A stretch of DNA of 64,000 nt from JASGCL01 sp965262775 (GTDB lineage Bacteria > Pseudomonadota > Alphaproteobacteria > JASGCL01): positions 46,217 to 110,216 of the forward strand of contig CBDHFT010000005.1 in the NCBI GenBank assembly GCA_965262775.1, written 5' to 3'. Below are positions 37,236 through 46,213 of this stretch, one piece after another. The notes under the pieces were generated by a model that had not been told where the DNA came from, ran no database searches, and saw only the letters and a program-made list of their open reading frames with translations. The translations under genes were made by a program, and so were the position numbers. Position 1 is the stretch's first letter, and each line of letters begins with the position of its first letter.

Positions 37236-38261
37236 ATGAGCGCAAAAGACAGCAATATTTTGGTAACGGGCGGTGCTGGCTTTATCGGCAGCCATGCCGT
37301 CTTGGCCCTGATGCAGCAAGGTTATAATGTCACGGTGCTGGATAATTTTAGCAACGCCCAACCCACGGTTATTGATAATATAAAGATAATCACGGGACGC
37401 GCCCCCATGCTATTCAAGGGCGACATCAGGGATAAATCGTTGCTTGAGAATATTTTTTCGCAACAACCCATACATGCCGTCATGCATTTTGCGGGATTAA
37501 AAGCGGTGGGCGAATCGATGCGCGAGCCCTTGGCTTATTACGCCAACAATGTGGCGGGGTCATTACATTTACTACAGGTCATGAAACAACATGATGTTAA
37601 AAAATTTATTTTTTCATCTTCAGCCACGGTTTACGGTGTTCCCCAATCATTACCCTTGACCGAGGCCTCCCCCCTTGCCCCCATCAACCCCTATGGCGAA
37701 AGCAAATTGATGGTCGAGAATATTCTGGCCGATTTATGCCGTAGCGATAAGCAATGGCGCGTCGCAAGTTTGCGCTATTTTAACCCATGCGGCGCCGATA
37801 ACACGGGACTTATCGGCGAAGATCCGCTTGGCACCCCCAACAACTTGATGCCTATCATTCTTAAAGTTGCGGGCGGCGAAATAGAAAAATTACAAGTTTT
37901 TGGCGATGATTATGACACGCCCGACGGCACAGGGATTAGGGATTACATTCATGTGGTTGACCTTGTTGCTGCCCATATCAAAGCCCTCGCCTATTTAGAC
38001 AACCACCCAGGTTTTAATGTTTTTAATTTGGGTCGTGGCCATGGTTACAGCGTGCTAGAAATGATAAAAACTTTTGAGCAGGCAACGGGGCGCAATAAAC
38101 CATTGCCCCTAACCATAACCAGCCGCCGCCCAGGCGATAGCCCCGCCGTTTGGGCCGATGCCACCCGCGCCAACCAAGAACTTGATTGGCACGCCGAAAA
38201 AGATTTAACCCAAATGTGTGTCGATAGTTGGCGTTTTTATCAACAAAGCAAAAAAAATTAA
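37236..38261 (+). CDS. galE: UDP-glucose 4-epimerase
   Basis: 341 aa, extended SDR. NAD loop VTGGAGFIGSHAVLAL, catalytic Ser in FSSSATVYGVPQ and the YxxxK in NPYGESKLMVE, then LRYFNPCGAD. Interconverts UDP-glucose and UDP-galactose. UDP-galactose is the substrate of the glf product at 62-63 kb. Its stop overlaps the rpiB stop on the other strand. Confidence 0.96.
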   Translation: MSAKDSNILVTGGAGFIGSHAVLALMQQGYNVTVLDNFSNAQPTVIDNIKIITGRAPMLFKGDIRDKSLLENIFSQQPIHAVMHFAGLKAVGESMREPLAYYANNVAGSLHLLQVMKQHDVKKFIFSSSATVYGVPQSLPLTEASPLAPINPYGESKLMVENILADLCRSDKQWRVASLRYFNPCGADNTGLIGEDPLGTPNNLMPIILKVAGGEIEKLQVFGDDYDTPDGTGIRDYIHVVDLVAAHIKALAYLDNHPGFNVFNLGRGHGYSVLEMIKTFEQATGRNKPLPLTITSRRPGDSPAVWADATRANQELDWHAEKDLTQMCVDSWRFYQQSKKN

Positions 38262-38713
38262 GATAATTTCTTAACGCGCCTGACATGGCGTTCGCTTTTG
38301 TTATCAAACAAAGTTTTGCGAAAAACATCCAGGATATTTTTAGCCGTTTGTTCGCTGGTTTTTCTTGCCGCCAACACCAATATATTGGCATTGTTATGTT
38401 CGCGGGCTGTCGCCGCGTCGCCCGCATCGTGGCACAATGCCGCACGAATGTGGGGGTGGCGATTAAGGGCGATAGCTATACCAATGCCCGAGCCGCAGAT
38501 TGCTATCCCCCATGATTCTTTGTTTTCTAACATGACGTCGCTTAATTGTTTTGCATCATCAGGGTAATCGCTTGCCGCGGTTGATGTTGCCCCCAACAAT
38601 GCAACATCTTGATAGCCGCTGGCGCGCAAGGCATCGCGCAAGGTCATTTTTAAATCATAACCCGCGTGGTCAGAAGTTATAAAAATTTTAGCAGGCAATA
38701 ATGCTTCGGTCAT
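38258..38713 (-). CDS. rpiB: Ribose-5-phosphate isomerase B
   Basis: 151 aa from the ATG at 38,713; a longer frame reaches into the tRNA-Ser gene and is rejected. SDHAGYDLKMTLRDAL holds the phosphate-binding residues, and the catalytic Cys is in GIAICGSGIGIAIALNR; the ANILVLAAR segment follows. Interconverts ribose-5-P and ribulose-5-P. Confidence 0.95.
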   Translation of the reverse strand: MTEALLPAKIFITSDHAGYDLKMTLRDALRASGYQDVALLGATSTAASDYPDDAKQLSDVMLENKESWGIAICGSGIGIAIALNRHPHIRAALCHDAGDAATAREHNNANILVLAARKTSEQTAKNILDVFRKTLFDNKSERHVRRVKKLS

Positions 38714-38781
38714 AACAAGATATATCAATTTATTAAAAATAAAGGACCAGGGAGATAAAGCCCAAAAATAAAAGCCAAGCA

Positions 38782-38871
38782 TGGCGGAGGAGACGGGATT
38801 CGAACCCGTGAGGGCTTTAACACCCTACACGATTTCCAATCGTGCGCCTTCGACCACTCGGCCACTCCTCC
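38782..38871 (-). tRNA. tRNA-Ser (GGA)
   Basis: 90 nt with encoded CCA. Acceptor GGAGGAG/CTCCTCC, anticodon stem CACGA/TCGTG with loop TTGGAAA (GGA), a long variable arm (TAGGGTGTTAAAGCCCTCA) as required for class II tRNA, and T-arm CGGG-TTCGAAT-CCCG. Confidence 0.96.
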
Positions 38872-38912
38872 ATTAATTAAAAGAAATTTTAACAAGCCAA
38901 CTTGGATTATCG

Positions 38913-41579
38913 TTACGGGTTGCTTTTATCTTGCTTTGATGGAAAAGGCAAGGCGTTATTTTTATTACCACGCTCAATAAATTCTTGTGCGCCAGTCGGT
39001 TTGCCAAAAATACCGCGCAAAATGCCAGGCGTCAGGATGGTGCCAACATTAAACCTAACCTTCAGGTCTTCAAGCGAACCTTTTATAGTATAACGCGTGC
39101 CTATCACCGCATTATCGCCCGTCATGGGCAAGATAAGGTTTAATAACGGAATAATATCCAAAATGCGCGTGATGATATTCTTGGGCACATAGGTTCCTTC
39201 AATATAGGTGCCAGGCCCGAAAAGATCCAGACGCCCCGCAAAGGTCATCTCCATCGATGGTCCGCTTATGATGCCTTCTTCAAAAATAATTTGTCTCTCG
39301 CGCATTTTGGCATTCACAATTATCTTATCAAACGGCACCCCTTCGTTCTCGCTAAGCAAACCTGAGATTGATAATAGGTCAAACATTTTGGCCACCCCGC
39401 CCAAACGCAGCACATTGCTATCTATGATTTCGCCACTACCTATCAATGGTTCATCGGCGTTTTCGGCCTGTGCGTTGAATGTAATTTTTCCGCCCTCTAT
39501 CCCGCTTAACACGCCCAAACCATTGAGCATTTCGCCAGCGTGCGTGCCATTGATTTTTAATACCGCATCACCAATGGCCCCTACCTTATAGAATAAAGTT
39601 AGCTGGTCGCTTTTGAAATCAACCTGTTCTAACCTCTCATCACGAACAACCAACAATAATTTGGCATTGTTCCATTCGTAGTCGCCATGAAGGCGCAATT
39701 TTTTTATTTGCCCCGTAAGGTAAACATCGGGCAGTTTTTTGCGATCTATATGCCTATCCAAAAAATCAATATCGTTTGGCGAGGTAGGGACTCTATCTTT
39801 CTCAAACCCTAGGTAAGGCGCGAAAGAAACCCTATCCCCCACCACATCCATCTTCCTTGTGCCATCGGGCAGGTATGATATCGTAAAGGCTGATTTTTCT
39901 TTTTGTCCAATCGTGGATTCTATCGTGCCCTTTAAGAAAGTTCCATTTTGGAATTGTAAATTGCTGGCATTGACCGATAAGCCTTTTTCATTCGAAACAT
40001 TAACTTTGTTGACAAGCACGGTGTTGCCATAACTGTAACCATTGGCAAATATTTGGGTGGTGCTGTTGGCACGCGATGTAAAATTGATAAAAGGAATATC
40101 AAAAGACGGCGTATTCTTGAAGGCAATATTGGCGGCAAAAAATATTTTTCGCCACCCTCTTATTTTTTCATAAGCATTCTGTTCGGCGATGGTTATATGA
40201 ATATTGTAATTGCCTTTTAATTTGCTTACGTCATGTCCCCATATTAAATTGGCTGGCAAGGCATTGCAAAAATCAAACATGGTGCAAACCGACTGCAGCG
40301 ATTCATAAACTTGGACATGAAAGTTGTTATCGCTACCAACCTTGGCTATTTTAAAATTGGCATCCATCTTTTGTTGGTCTTTGCTGGCTTGTAATTTACC
40401 ATGGAAAGCATAATCGGTCGCCACCTCTTCAACCTGGTTAGGTAACAAATTGGCTTGAAGGTTAAGTGTCTTTATGCTGGGTTGATTGAAAGCGGCTGAA
40501 AGCGCAAGCTTATTATCAACTTTTTTGCTGGCATCCGTTTCATCCACCCCCCACCCGCTTAAACCACCGCGCTGGGGCAAAATTTTATATAACGATAAAC
40601 TGCCTTGGGTATCCAGCTGCTGCAGCTTGGTGTTCAATTTTATTTTATTGGATAATAATGTTTGTAAATTTTTTAGGTTCCAGCGTAAAAATATATGTGT
40701 CCGCTCGGTGCTCGGCACCACCATGGCTTCAACATAATGATTTTGGGAGGTAATTTTAATATCGGCCGATTGAAAACTCACATTATCATCAAACATCACC
40801 TTGCCATCGACCAAAAATTCTTCCAAGGCATTGCGGCGTTTTTTTCCAGCAAGCATATCCAAATTCAGGAATGCGACATTATCCAATATCTTTTGTTCGT
40901 CGCCCCAAATATTAGACAACACGTCCAGCAAGTTAAATCTTTTGCTGGTTATATTTAATATTAAATTTTCTCCCTCTTTTTTACTGAACGATAACTTGCC
41001 ACGGTATCCCGCTATGCGCCACAACCCATCCAACCTAAAACCGACAGGGCTATTTTGGTCGGGGCTTATCAACAAATCGTGAATTTCTATAGGAATATCC
41101 AGCGGCGCGTAACGAACAATGACATAAGAAAATATGGCATTGCTGGCCAAGACATTAAAAGTTTTTGTTTCTTCCCAATAATTGGGGATGCCCAGGAGCG
41201 GCGGCGCGCTGGGCATGGTAAAATCAACTTTGGGCGCTTTCTGATGTTGCCATCCATTATATATTTGTTTTTGTTGGGAGTTATTGAGCGACCAACGGCT
41301 GTTCAATCCTATCACAATTTTGTTAAAATTTTCGTCGCCGACCTGCAAATTATCAACAATGATTTCAGGCGTGGCGGTTAAAATATTATAGCGTAATCTT
41401 ATATCATCGACCGAAATATTTTCTGTGCTACGTAAGGGTAACAACAGATTCAGCACCAAGGGCGCGGGGAAAAGCGGCAGGCCGTAGACGAAAATTAACC
41501 ACAGCATAACCACCGTCATGATGCGATTAAATCGAATAATTTTCTTTAACCAACCAAATATTTTTTCCTTTAGTGCCAT
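38913..41579 (-). CDS. AsmA/YhdP-like membrane-anchored protein
   Basis: 888 aa. One N-terminal membrane helix (about 20-40) and a very long beta-rich periplasmic body. The last third (GEIIDSNVLRLGGVAKMFDLLSISGLLSENEGVPFDKI and MTFAGRLDLFGPGTYIEGTYVPKNIITRILDIIPLLN) is the AsmA-C/DUF3971 region. Such proteins are thought to bridge inner and outer membrane for phospholipid transport. Monocistronic, intact. Confidence 0.85.
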   Translation of the reverse strand: MALKEKIFGWLKKIIRFNRIMTVVMLWLIFVYGLPLFPAPLVLNLLLPLRSTENISVDDIRLRYNILTATPEIIVDNLQVGDENFNKIVIGLNSRWSLNNSQQKQIYNGWQHQKAPKVDFTMPSAPPLLGIPNYWEETKTFNVLASNAIFSYVIVRYAPLDIPIEIHDLLISPDQNSPVGFRLDGLWRIAGYRGKLSFSKKEGENLILNITSKRFNLLDVLSNIWGDEQKILDNVAFLNLDMLAGKKRRNALEEFLVDGKVMFDDNVSFQSADIKITSQNHYVEAMVVPSTERTHIFLRWNLKNLQTLLSNKIKLNTKLQQLDTQGSLSLYKILPQRGGLSGWGVDETDASKKVDNKLALSAAFNQPSIKTLNLQANLLPNQVEEVATDYAFHGKLQASKDQQKMDANFKIAKVGSDNNFHVQVYESLQSVCTMFDFCNALPANLIWGHDVSKLKGNYNIHITIAEQNAYEKIRGWRKIFFAANIAFKNTPSFDIPFINFTSRANSTTQIFANGYSYGNTVLVNKVNVSNEKGLSVNASNLQFQNGTFLKGTIESTIGQKEKSAFTISYLPDGTRKMDVVGDRVSFAPYLGFEKDRVPTSPNDIDFLDRHIDRKKLPDVYLTGQIKKLRLHGDYEWNNAKLLLVVRDERLEQVDFKSDQLTLFYKVGAIGDAVLKINGTHAGEMLNGLGVLSGIEGGKITFNAQAENADEPLIGSGEIIDSNVLRLGGVAKMFDLLSISGLLSENEGVPFDKIIVNAKMRERQIIFEEGIISGPSMEMTFAGRLDLFGPGTYIEGTYVPKNIITRILDIIPLLNLILPMTGDNAVIGTRYTIKGSLEDLKVRFNVGTILTPGILRGIFGKPTGAQEFIERGNKNNALPFPSKQDKSNP

Positions 41580-41671
41580 ATACTTGTAATATCGCTATTA
41601 CTGTAATATTGCAAACGGATTGCTACCATTCAGCCCACCCTTCAAAAGAGGTCTCCCCCCGCTCCTTCGCC

Positions 41672-41700
41672 TTGTAAAAAATAAAAAAACCAATTATAGT
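41672..41700 (+). promoter_or_regulatory. bcp promoter
   Basis: TTGTAA (41,672-41,677), 17 bp, TATAGT (41,695-41,700). It leaves a leader of about 13 nt to the ATG at 41,720, or none if 41,705 is used. Confidence 0.4.
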
Positions 41701-41719
41701 GCCAATGAGAGTCCATGCC

Positions 41720-42163
41720 ATGAGTCAAGCCTTACCTACCTTTTCTTTGCCCGACCAATTCGGAAAAATACGCAGCAGCGAGGAGTTTAACAAAGACTGG
41801 CTGGTGCTATATTTTTATCCCAAAGACAACACGCCAGGTTGCACGGTGGAGGCTGGCGATTTTCAAAGATTATCCAAAGATTTTACAAAAAAACACTGCC
41901 AAATAATCGGCGTTTCTAAAGATTCGGTTAAATCGCACCAAGGATTCTGCCAAAAACAATCTTTGCATTTTATATTACTCGCCGATGAAGAAGGTGCGTT
42001 ATGCGAAGCAATGGATGTATGGGTTGAAAAGTCGATGTATGGCAAAAAATACATGGGTATAGAACGCGCGACTTTTTTATATCATCATGGCAAGTTGGTG
42101 AAGGAATGGCATAAGGTAAAAGTGCCAAATCATGCGGCTGAGGTTTTGGCAAGAATCCCTTAA
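41720..42163 (+). CDS. bcp: Thioredoxin-dependent thiol peroxidase (Bcp/PrxQ)
   Basis: 147 aa from the ATG at 41,720 (MSQALPTFSLPDQFG, the family start); earlier in-frame starts exist at 41,699 and 41,705. Peroxidatic Cys in YFYPKDNTPGCTVEAGDFQ with the resolving Cys of the atypical 2-Cys type missing at the +5 position, so it may be a 1-Cys form or resolve elsewhere. ERATFLYHHGKLVKEW is typical. Reduces peroxides. Followed 23 bp later by apaG. Confidence 0.92.
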   Translation: MSQALPTFSLPDQFGKIRSSEEFNKDWLVLYFYPKDNTPGCTVEAGDFQRLSKDFTKKHCQIIGVSKDSVKSHQGFCQKQSLHFILLADEEGALCEAMDVWVEKSMYGKKYMGIERATFLYHHGKLVKEWHKVKVPNHAAEVLARIP

Positions 42164-42186
42164 AAAAAATAAGCAAAACCATCGCT

Positions 42187-42588
42187 ATGCCAAACAAATG
42201 GTCACAAACCACGCATAATATAACCGTCAGCGTCAGAGTCGAATTCCTACCCGAGCAATCTGATACTGAACAGCAACGTTACAGTTGGGCCTATCATGTT
42301 ACCATCACCAATCATCGCGATGAGGATATTCAGCTTATAAAACGCCATTGGAAGATAGTCGACGCCAACGGCAATCAATCCGAAGTCTCGGGATTTGGCG
42401 TGGTGGGCGAACAACCCGTCATCCCACCCAACGATTCCTATCAATATTCTTCGGGTTGTCCCCTGGCCACCAACAGCGGTATGATGTATGGCCATTACCA
42501 AATGATAAACCAGCAGGGCGAAATGCTTACCATCACCATTCCAGCCTTCCCGCTTGAAATACCAGGCGCAACCAAATATTTAAATTAA
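42187..42588 (+). CDS. apaG: Co2+/Mg2+ efflux protein ApaG
   Basis: 133 aa, single ApaG domain: AYHVTITNHRDEDIQLIKRHWKIVDANG, GFGVVGEQPVIPPNDSYQYSSGCPLAT and GHYQM, which covers the whole family. The fibronectin-III-like fold is shared with a domain of F-box proteins; its real role is unclear. In line with bcp and the MOSC gene. Confidence 0.94.
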   Translation: MPNKWSQTTHNITVSVRVEFLPEQSDTEQQRYSWAYHVTITNHRDEDIQLIKRHWKIVDANGNQSEVSGFGVVGEQPVIPPNDSYQYSSGCPLATNSGMMYGHYQMINQQGEMLTITIPAFPLEIPGATKYLN

Positions 42589-42600
42589 AAAAACCTTACC

Positions 42601-43395
42601 ATGGGCGAGTCATCCTGCTGCGTTGTTGCGCTTTATCGTTACCCCCTCCAGGGAGCGCAGGGGCAAGCTATAGATAGGCTGGATTTGAAGGCCTACTCGC
42701 CCCCGCCGTTTGACCGCGTCATGGGCATCGTTGAAAAAATTATCAATATTTTGCCTGACAACCAACAACAGGCAATATACAAATTACGGACCGACCGCGC
42801 TATCCTTACCCTGCGCTGTCATTATGACGAGGAAGCAAAAATGCTGGAAGTTTATCACGATAACCAGCTTCGGGTGCGGGCTACCCTACCCAACGAAGAC
42901 CATCTTGTCGCTGATTATGTTGCAAAATTATTAGGCTATGATGGTTCTGTGCACCCTCTATCCTTGGCTTATAAAAACGATGATAGCCTGTTTGGTGAAG
43001 ATATAAAAAAGGGCCCCGCCATAGTGGGGGCCTATAAAAAAACCGCCATTTCGCTGATTAACCTTCATTCGGTGCGCGCCCTGGCAACGCGGGCGCAAGA
43101 AGCCACGGTTGATGAAAAGCGTTTTAGGGCCAATATTTATATTGATAACATGCCGCCATTTGAAGAATTGACTTTGTTAGGAAAAAAAATACAATGCGGT
43201 AGTGCGATATTACAAGTTATCGAACGCACCGCCCGTTGCGCCATTACCGAGGTCAACCCAACAACTGGCCAACGCGACTTCCCCACCCTGAAACATTTAA
43301 AAAATAATTACCAGCATTTGGATATGGGGGTTTACGCCGAAATAATTCATCCTGGGGTTATCAAGGGTGGCGATAGCTTGCAGGTTCTTTTATAA
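42601..43395 (+). CDS. MOSC domain protein
   Basis: 264 aa. An N-terminal MOSC beta-barrel-like part (VVALYRYPLQGAQGQAIDRLDL) and the MOSC domain (about 130-264) with the conserved Cys in IERTARCAITEVNPTTGQRD. MOSC proteins carry sulfur or bind molybdenum cofactor (YiiM, mARC families). Substrate unknown. 12 bp after apaG. Confidence 0.85.
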   Translation: MGESSCCVVALYRYPLQGAQGQAIDRLDLKAYSPPPFDRVMGIVEKIINILPDNQQQAIYKLRTDRAILTLRCHYDEEAKMLEVYHDNQLRVRATLPNEDHLVADYVAKLLGYDGSVHPLSLAYKNDDSLFGEDIKKGPAIVGAYKKTAISLINLHSVRALATRAQEATVDEKRFRANIYIDNMPPFEELTLLGKKIQCGSAILQVIERTARCAITEVNPTTGQRDFPTLKHLKNNYQHLDMGVYAEIIHPGVIKGGDSLQVLL

Positions 43396-43423
43396 AATAT
43401 AAGCCATTTCACGATATAACCTA

Positions 43424-43452
43424 TTGACTAAGCAATAAAAAAACTATAGCAA
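43424..43452 (+). promoter_or_regulatory. psd promoter
   Basis: TTGACT (43,424-43,429), 17 bp, TAGCAA (43,447-43,452), about 24 nt before the psd start codon. Confidence 0.35.
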
Positions 43453-43475
43453 AGGCAACTATCAATAGAGAAATT

Positions 43476-44159
43476 ATGGCAAAAAAATCTGGCAATATTC
43501 GCGATATTCTTGTTCCCATCCATCCTGCTGGGTATCCTTTTGTATTCTTATTTGCTTGCGCCACCGTTTTGTCGGCGGTGTTTCTTACCCCGTGGCTGTT
43601 GATAGGCACCGTGCCTTTGACACTGTGGTGCATTTATTTTTTTCGCAATCCTGACCGTGTTCCGCCCAACGATTTGCGCGCTATTATAAGCCCCGCCGAT
43701 GGGGTTATTCAAACGGTGGCTAGCAAGCCCCTGCCCCGCGAATTGCAAAAAATAGCGGGCAATAAAAAATACACGCGGGTCAGCATCTTCATGAATGTTT
43801 TCAATGTTCACGTCAATCGCATGCCATGCGCCGCGACCGTGGTGCTGAATCATTACCATGCGGGAAGGTTTTTCAACGCTTCGCTCGACAAGGCAAGCGA
43901 ATTGAATGAGCGGCAATCGCTGTGGTTAAAAACCAACCACCAAACCACGGTGGGTATGGTGCAAATCGCGGGCCTTATTGCGCGGCGCATCCTGTGCAAG
44001 GCCGATGTCAAAACCAAATGGAAAATGGGCGAGCGTTTCGGCATGATAAGGTTTGGTTCGCGGGTTGATGTCTTCCTGCCCGCTGATTATAAAATTTTGG
44101 TTAAGGTCGGACAATTGGCGGTTGGTGGCGAAACCCGCTTGGCAGAATTAAAAAAATAG
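43476..44159 (+). CDS. psd: Phosphatidylserine decarboxylase proenzyme
   Basis: 227 aa, the short alphaproteobacterial/archaeal type. Membrane helix near residues 20-50, VYFFRNPDR-like segment (IYFFRNPDRVPP), FMNVFNVHVNRMP, and the self-cleavage site Gly-Ser in MIRFGSRVDVFLP, which yields the pyruvoyl group. Makes phosphatidylethanolamine. Next to pssA, which supplies its substrate. Confidence 0.95.
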   Translation: MAKKSGNIRDILVPIHPAGYPFVFLFACATVLSAVFLTPWLLIGTVPLTLWCIYFFRNPDRVPPNDLRAIISPADGVIQTVASKPLPRELQKIAGNKKYTRVSIFMNVFNVHVNRMPCAATVVLNHYHAGRFFNASLDKASELNERQSLWLKTNHQTTVGMVQIAGLIARRILCKADVKTKWKMGERFGMIRFGSRVDVFLPADYKILVKVGQLAVGGETRLAELKK

Positions 44160-44223
44160 GGTAAAGACCATAACTACAATATAAGAATAACAAGGGATAA
44201 AAATAACAAGAGGGAGTGCAACC

Positions 44224-45018
44224 ATGGCAAAAAAAATGAAAAAAAGCCCTAAAATGGCTAAGGTTAACAAGAAAAAATATCAAACATTTTTTCAACATTT
44301 CTACTGGCCTATTATCATTCCCAGTTTGATAACCCTGTCCGCCATTTGTTTGGGTTTGTCGGCGATTCGTGCCGTGTCGATAGACAGCGATTACGCCATG
44401 GCGATTATTTTTATCGCGGCGGCCGCGGTGCTTGATAATTTTGATGGTTGGGTGGCGCGCAAATTACATGCGGTATCGCCCATTGGTGCGCAATTGGATT
44501 CCTTGGCTGATTTTCTCAATTTTGCCGTATCGCCCGCCTTCATCATGTATCAATTTAGCCTGTATGAATTGCAATTGTGGGGTTGGGCCACGACTTTATT
44601 GTTTATTGTCGCTGGGGCATTTCGCCTGGCAAGGTTTAACACCATGGGCGACGACCATTCCAAAATATGGAAAAATTTCTTTCAGGGTGTTCCCACCCCC
44701 GCCGCCGCGGGCCTGTGCTTAACGCCGTTAATATTATACCTCACCAATTCTGAAACTCTTTCTTTGTCTTCTAACATCATTGCGGTATGGACGGTTATTG
44801 TTGCGCTGACGATGGTTAGCTCCATTCCGACCTATTCAACAAAGGGCATAAAAATAAAAAAGACGCTAGACCGCGTTATCTTGGTTCTGGTGGTGGCTGG
44901 GGTCGCCTTTGCCATCTACACATTTAAATGGGGGGCCATGTTAGGCATTGCGGCTCTCTACATCACGTCGTTGTTTGTTTCGCCATTACATTTTCTAAAA
45001 AATAATCGCAAGGCATAA
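44224..45018 (+). CDS. pssA: CDP-diacylglycerol-serine O-phosphatidyltransferase
   Basis: 264 aa with a Lys-rich N-terminus and about seven membrane helices. The CDP-alcohol transferase motif is complete: DNFDGWVARKLHAVSPIGAQLDSLADF (DG-AR-G-D-D with standard spacing). Makes phosphatidylserine. Between psd and a third gene of the same superfamily, 65 bp and 16 bp apart. Confidence 0.94.
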   Translation: MAKKMKKSPKMAKVNKKKYQTFFQHFYWPIIIPSLITLSAICLGLSAIRAVSIDSDYAMAIIFIAAAAVLDNFDGWVARKLHAVSPIGAQLDSLADFLNFAVSPAFIMYQFSLYELQLWGWATTLLFIVAGAFRLARFNTMGDDHSKIWKNFFQGVPTPAAAGLCLTPLILYLTNSETLSLSSNIIAVWTVIVALTMVSSIPTYSTKGIKIKKTLDRVILVLVVAGVAFAIYTFKWGAMLGIAALYITSLFVSPLHFLKNNRKA

Positions 45019-45034
45019 CCTGCTCACGATTATT

Positions 45035-45718
45035 ATGATTGATGCTTTTGCAAAAAAAATACTTGATCCTGGCCTAATAAGCGTTGCGGCGGTGCTCAGC
45101 CGATTTTCCATCACGGCCAACCAATTATCATTCCTAGGTTTTTTATCCAACGCTCCCCTGCTCTATTGCCTTTGCCATGGGAAATTTTTGGCGGCGGTTG
45201 GTTTTATCCTATTCAATCGCGCTTGCGATGGGCTCGATGGTTCTATAGCACGCCTGGCCAATGCGCCGCGCCATAAAGCCGCCCATAAAGGCGCGGCAAC
45301 CACCATGAATAAAAAGACCAAGGCCAATGGTTTTTTGGGTGGTTTCATTGACATAAGCAATGATTATGTTTTTTACGGCATCGTGCCATTGGGGTTTGCT
45401 ATTTATGACCCGCCGCGCAATTCTTTGGCTTCGGTATTTTTATTATTTGGTTTTTTGATGACGGCGGTTTCTTTCCTTGGTGCCGCCATCTTGCACGAAA
45501 AATGGCAAAGTCAAAAAAATCAATTCCAAAAAACCAAAGGATTTTTTTATAGTTTTGGCATCATGGAAGGGGTCGAGACGATTGCTTTTTTTATTATCGC
45601 TTGTTTGGCGCCGCTTTATTACCCCTGGCTGGCGATGCTGGTAACCGCCATTTGTTTATTGACCGCGGCGGTGCGATTTGTTGGGCTGGTGATGGTGCAA
45701 AAAAATAATATCACGTAA
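45035..45718 (+). CDS. CDP-alcohol phosphatidyltransferase-family protein with stretched motif
   Basis: 227 aa, five to six membrane helices. First half of the motif is CDGLDGSIAR (65-73), second half GGFIDISND (102-110). The gap between AR and the G is 28 residues instead of the normal 8-9, filled with a basic insert (PRHKAAHKGAATT and following). All metal-binding Asp are present. Substrate unknown. Likely third gene of the psd-pssA operon; its end overlaps tsaE (convergent) by 8 bp. Confidence 0.82.
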   Translation: MIDAFAKKILDPGLISVAAVLSRFSITANQLSFLGFLSNAPLLYCLCHGKFLAAVGFILFNRACDGLDGSIARLANAPRHKAAHKGAATTMNKKTKANGFLGGFIDISNDYVFYGIVPLGFAIYDPPRNSLASVFLLFGFLMTAVSFLGAAILHEKWQSQKNQFQKTKGFFYSFGIMEGVETIAFFIIACLAPLYYPWLAMLVTAICLLTAAVRFVGLVMVQKNNIT

Positions 45719-46208
45719 TTAAGAATTTTTTATACCAGGATTCATACCACATGCCATGGGGGTTCAGGCTAATTTTGCGCGCCTCTGGTTTATCAATATC
45801 GATATCGATATGAATGCCCAAGTAATTTTTTGGCAACCAACCTTCAATCTTTTCTGGCCATTCCAACAATACATGATGGTTGAGGTAATAATCTGGGAGG
45901 TTTAATTCTTCGGCTTCGGCAGGATGTTTGATACGATAAAAATCGCCGTGCAAAATTTTTATATTATTTTTTTCGTAAGTATTAACGAGGGAGAAGGTCG
46001 GGCTGACCACCGATAAATCATCATCCCTCAACCAAGTTTTGATAATGGTTTTGATAAAATGGGTTTTGCCCGCGCCGAGGTCGCCATGAAACAATAAAGC
46101 AAGCGGATATGAAGAAGAATCAGACTTTTGTTCTTGCCACAAATTATTTGCCAATTTTTTGGCAAACACCATTGTTGAATCGTAATCAATAAAAGAAAAC
46201 AATGGCAA
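45711..46208 (-). CDS. tsaE: tRNA threonylcarbamoyladenosine biosynthesis ATPase TsaE
   Basis: 165 aa P-loop ATPase. Walker A HGDLGAGKTHFIKTII, then VVSPTFSLVNTYE, HGDFYRI and LLEWPEKIEGWLP, all TsaE motifs. Works with TsaB/TsaD to form t6A37 in tRNA. 5 bp after ahcY on the same strand. Confidence 0.93.
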   Translation of the reverse strand: MPLFSFIDYDSTMVFAKKLANNLWQEQKSDSSSYPLALLFHGDLGAGKTHFIKTIIKTWLRDDDLSVVSPTFSLVNTYEKNNIKILHGDFYRIKHPAEAEELNLPDYYLNHHVLLEWPEKIEGWLPKNYLGIHIDIDIDKPEARKISLNPHGMWYESWYKKFLIT

Positions 46209-46213
46209 AGTAA

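Noticed and set aside
38714..38782. Longer rpiB start
   Set aside because: It would begin inside tRNA-Ser and adds a hydrophobic stretch not found in RpiB; the ATG at 38,713 fits the family.
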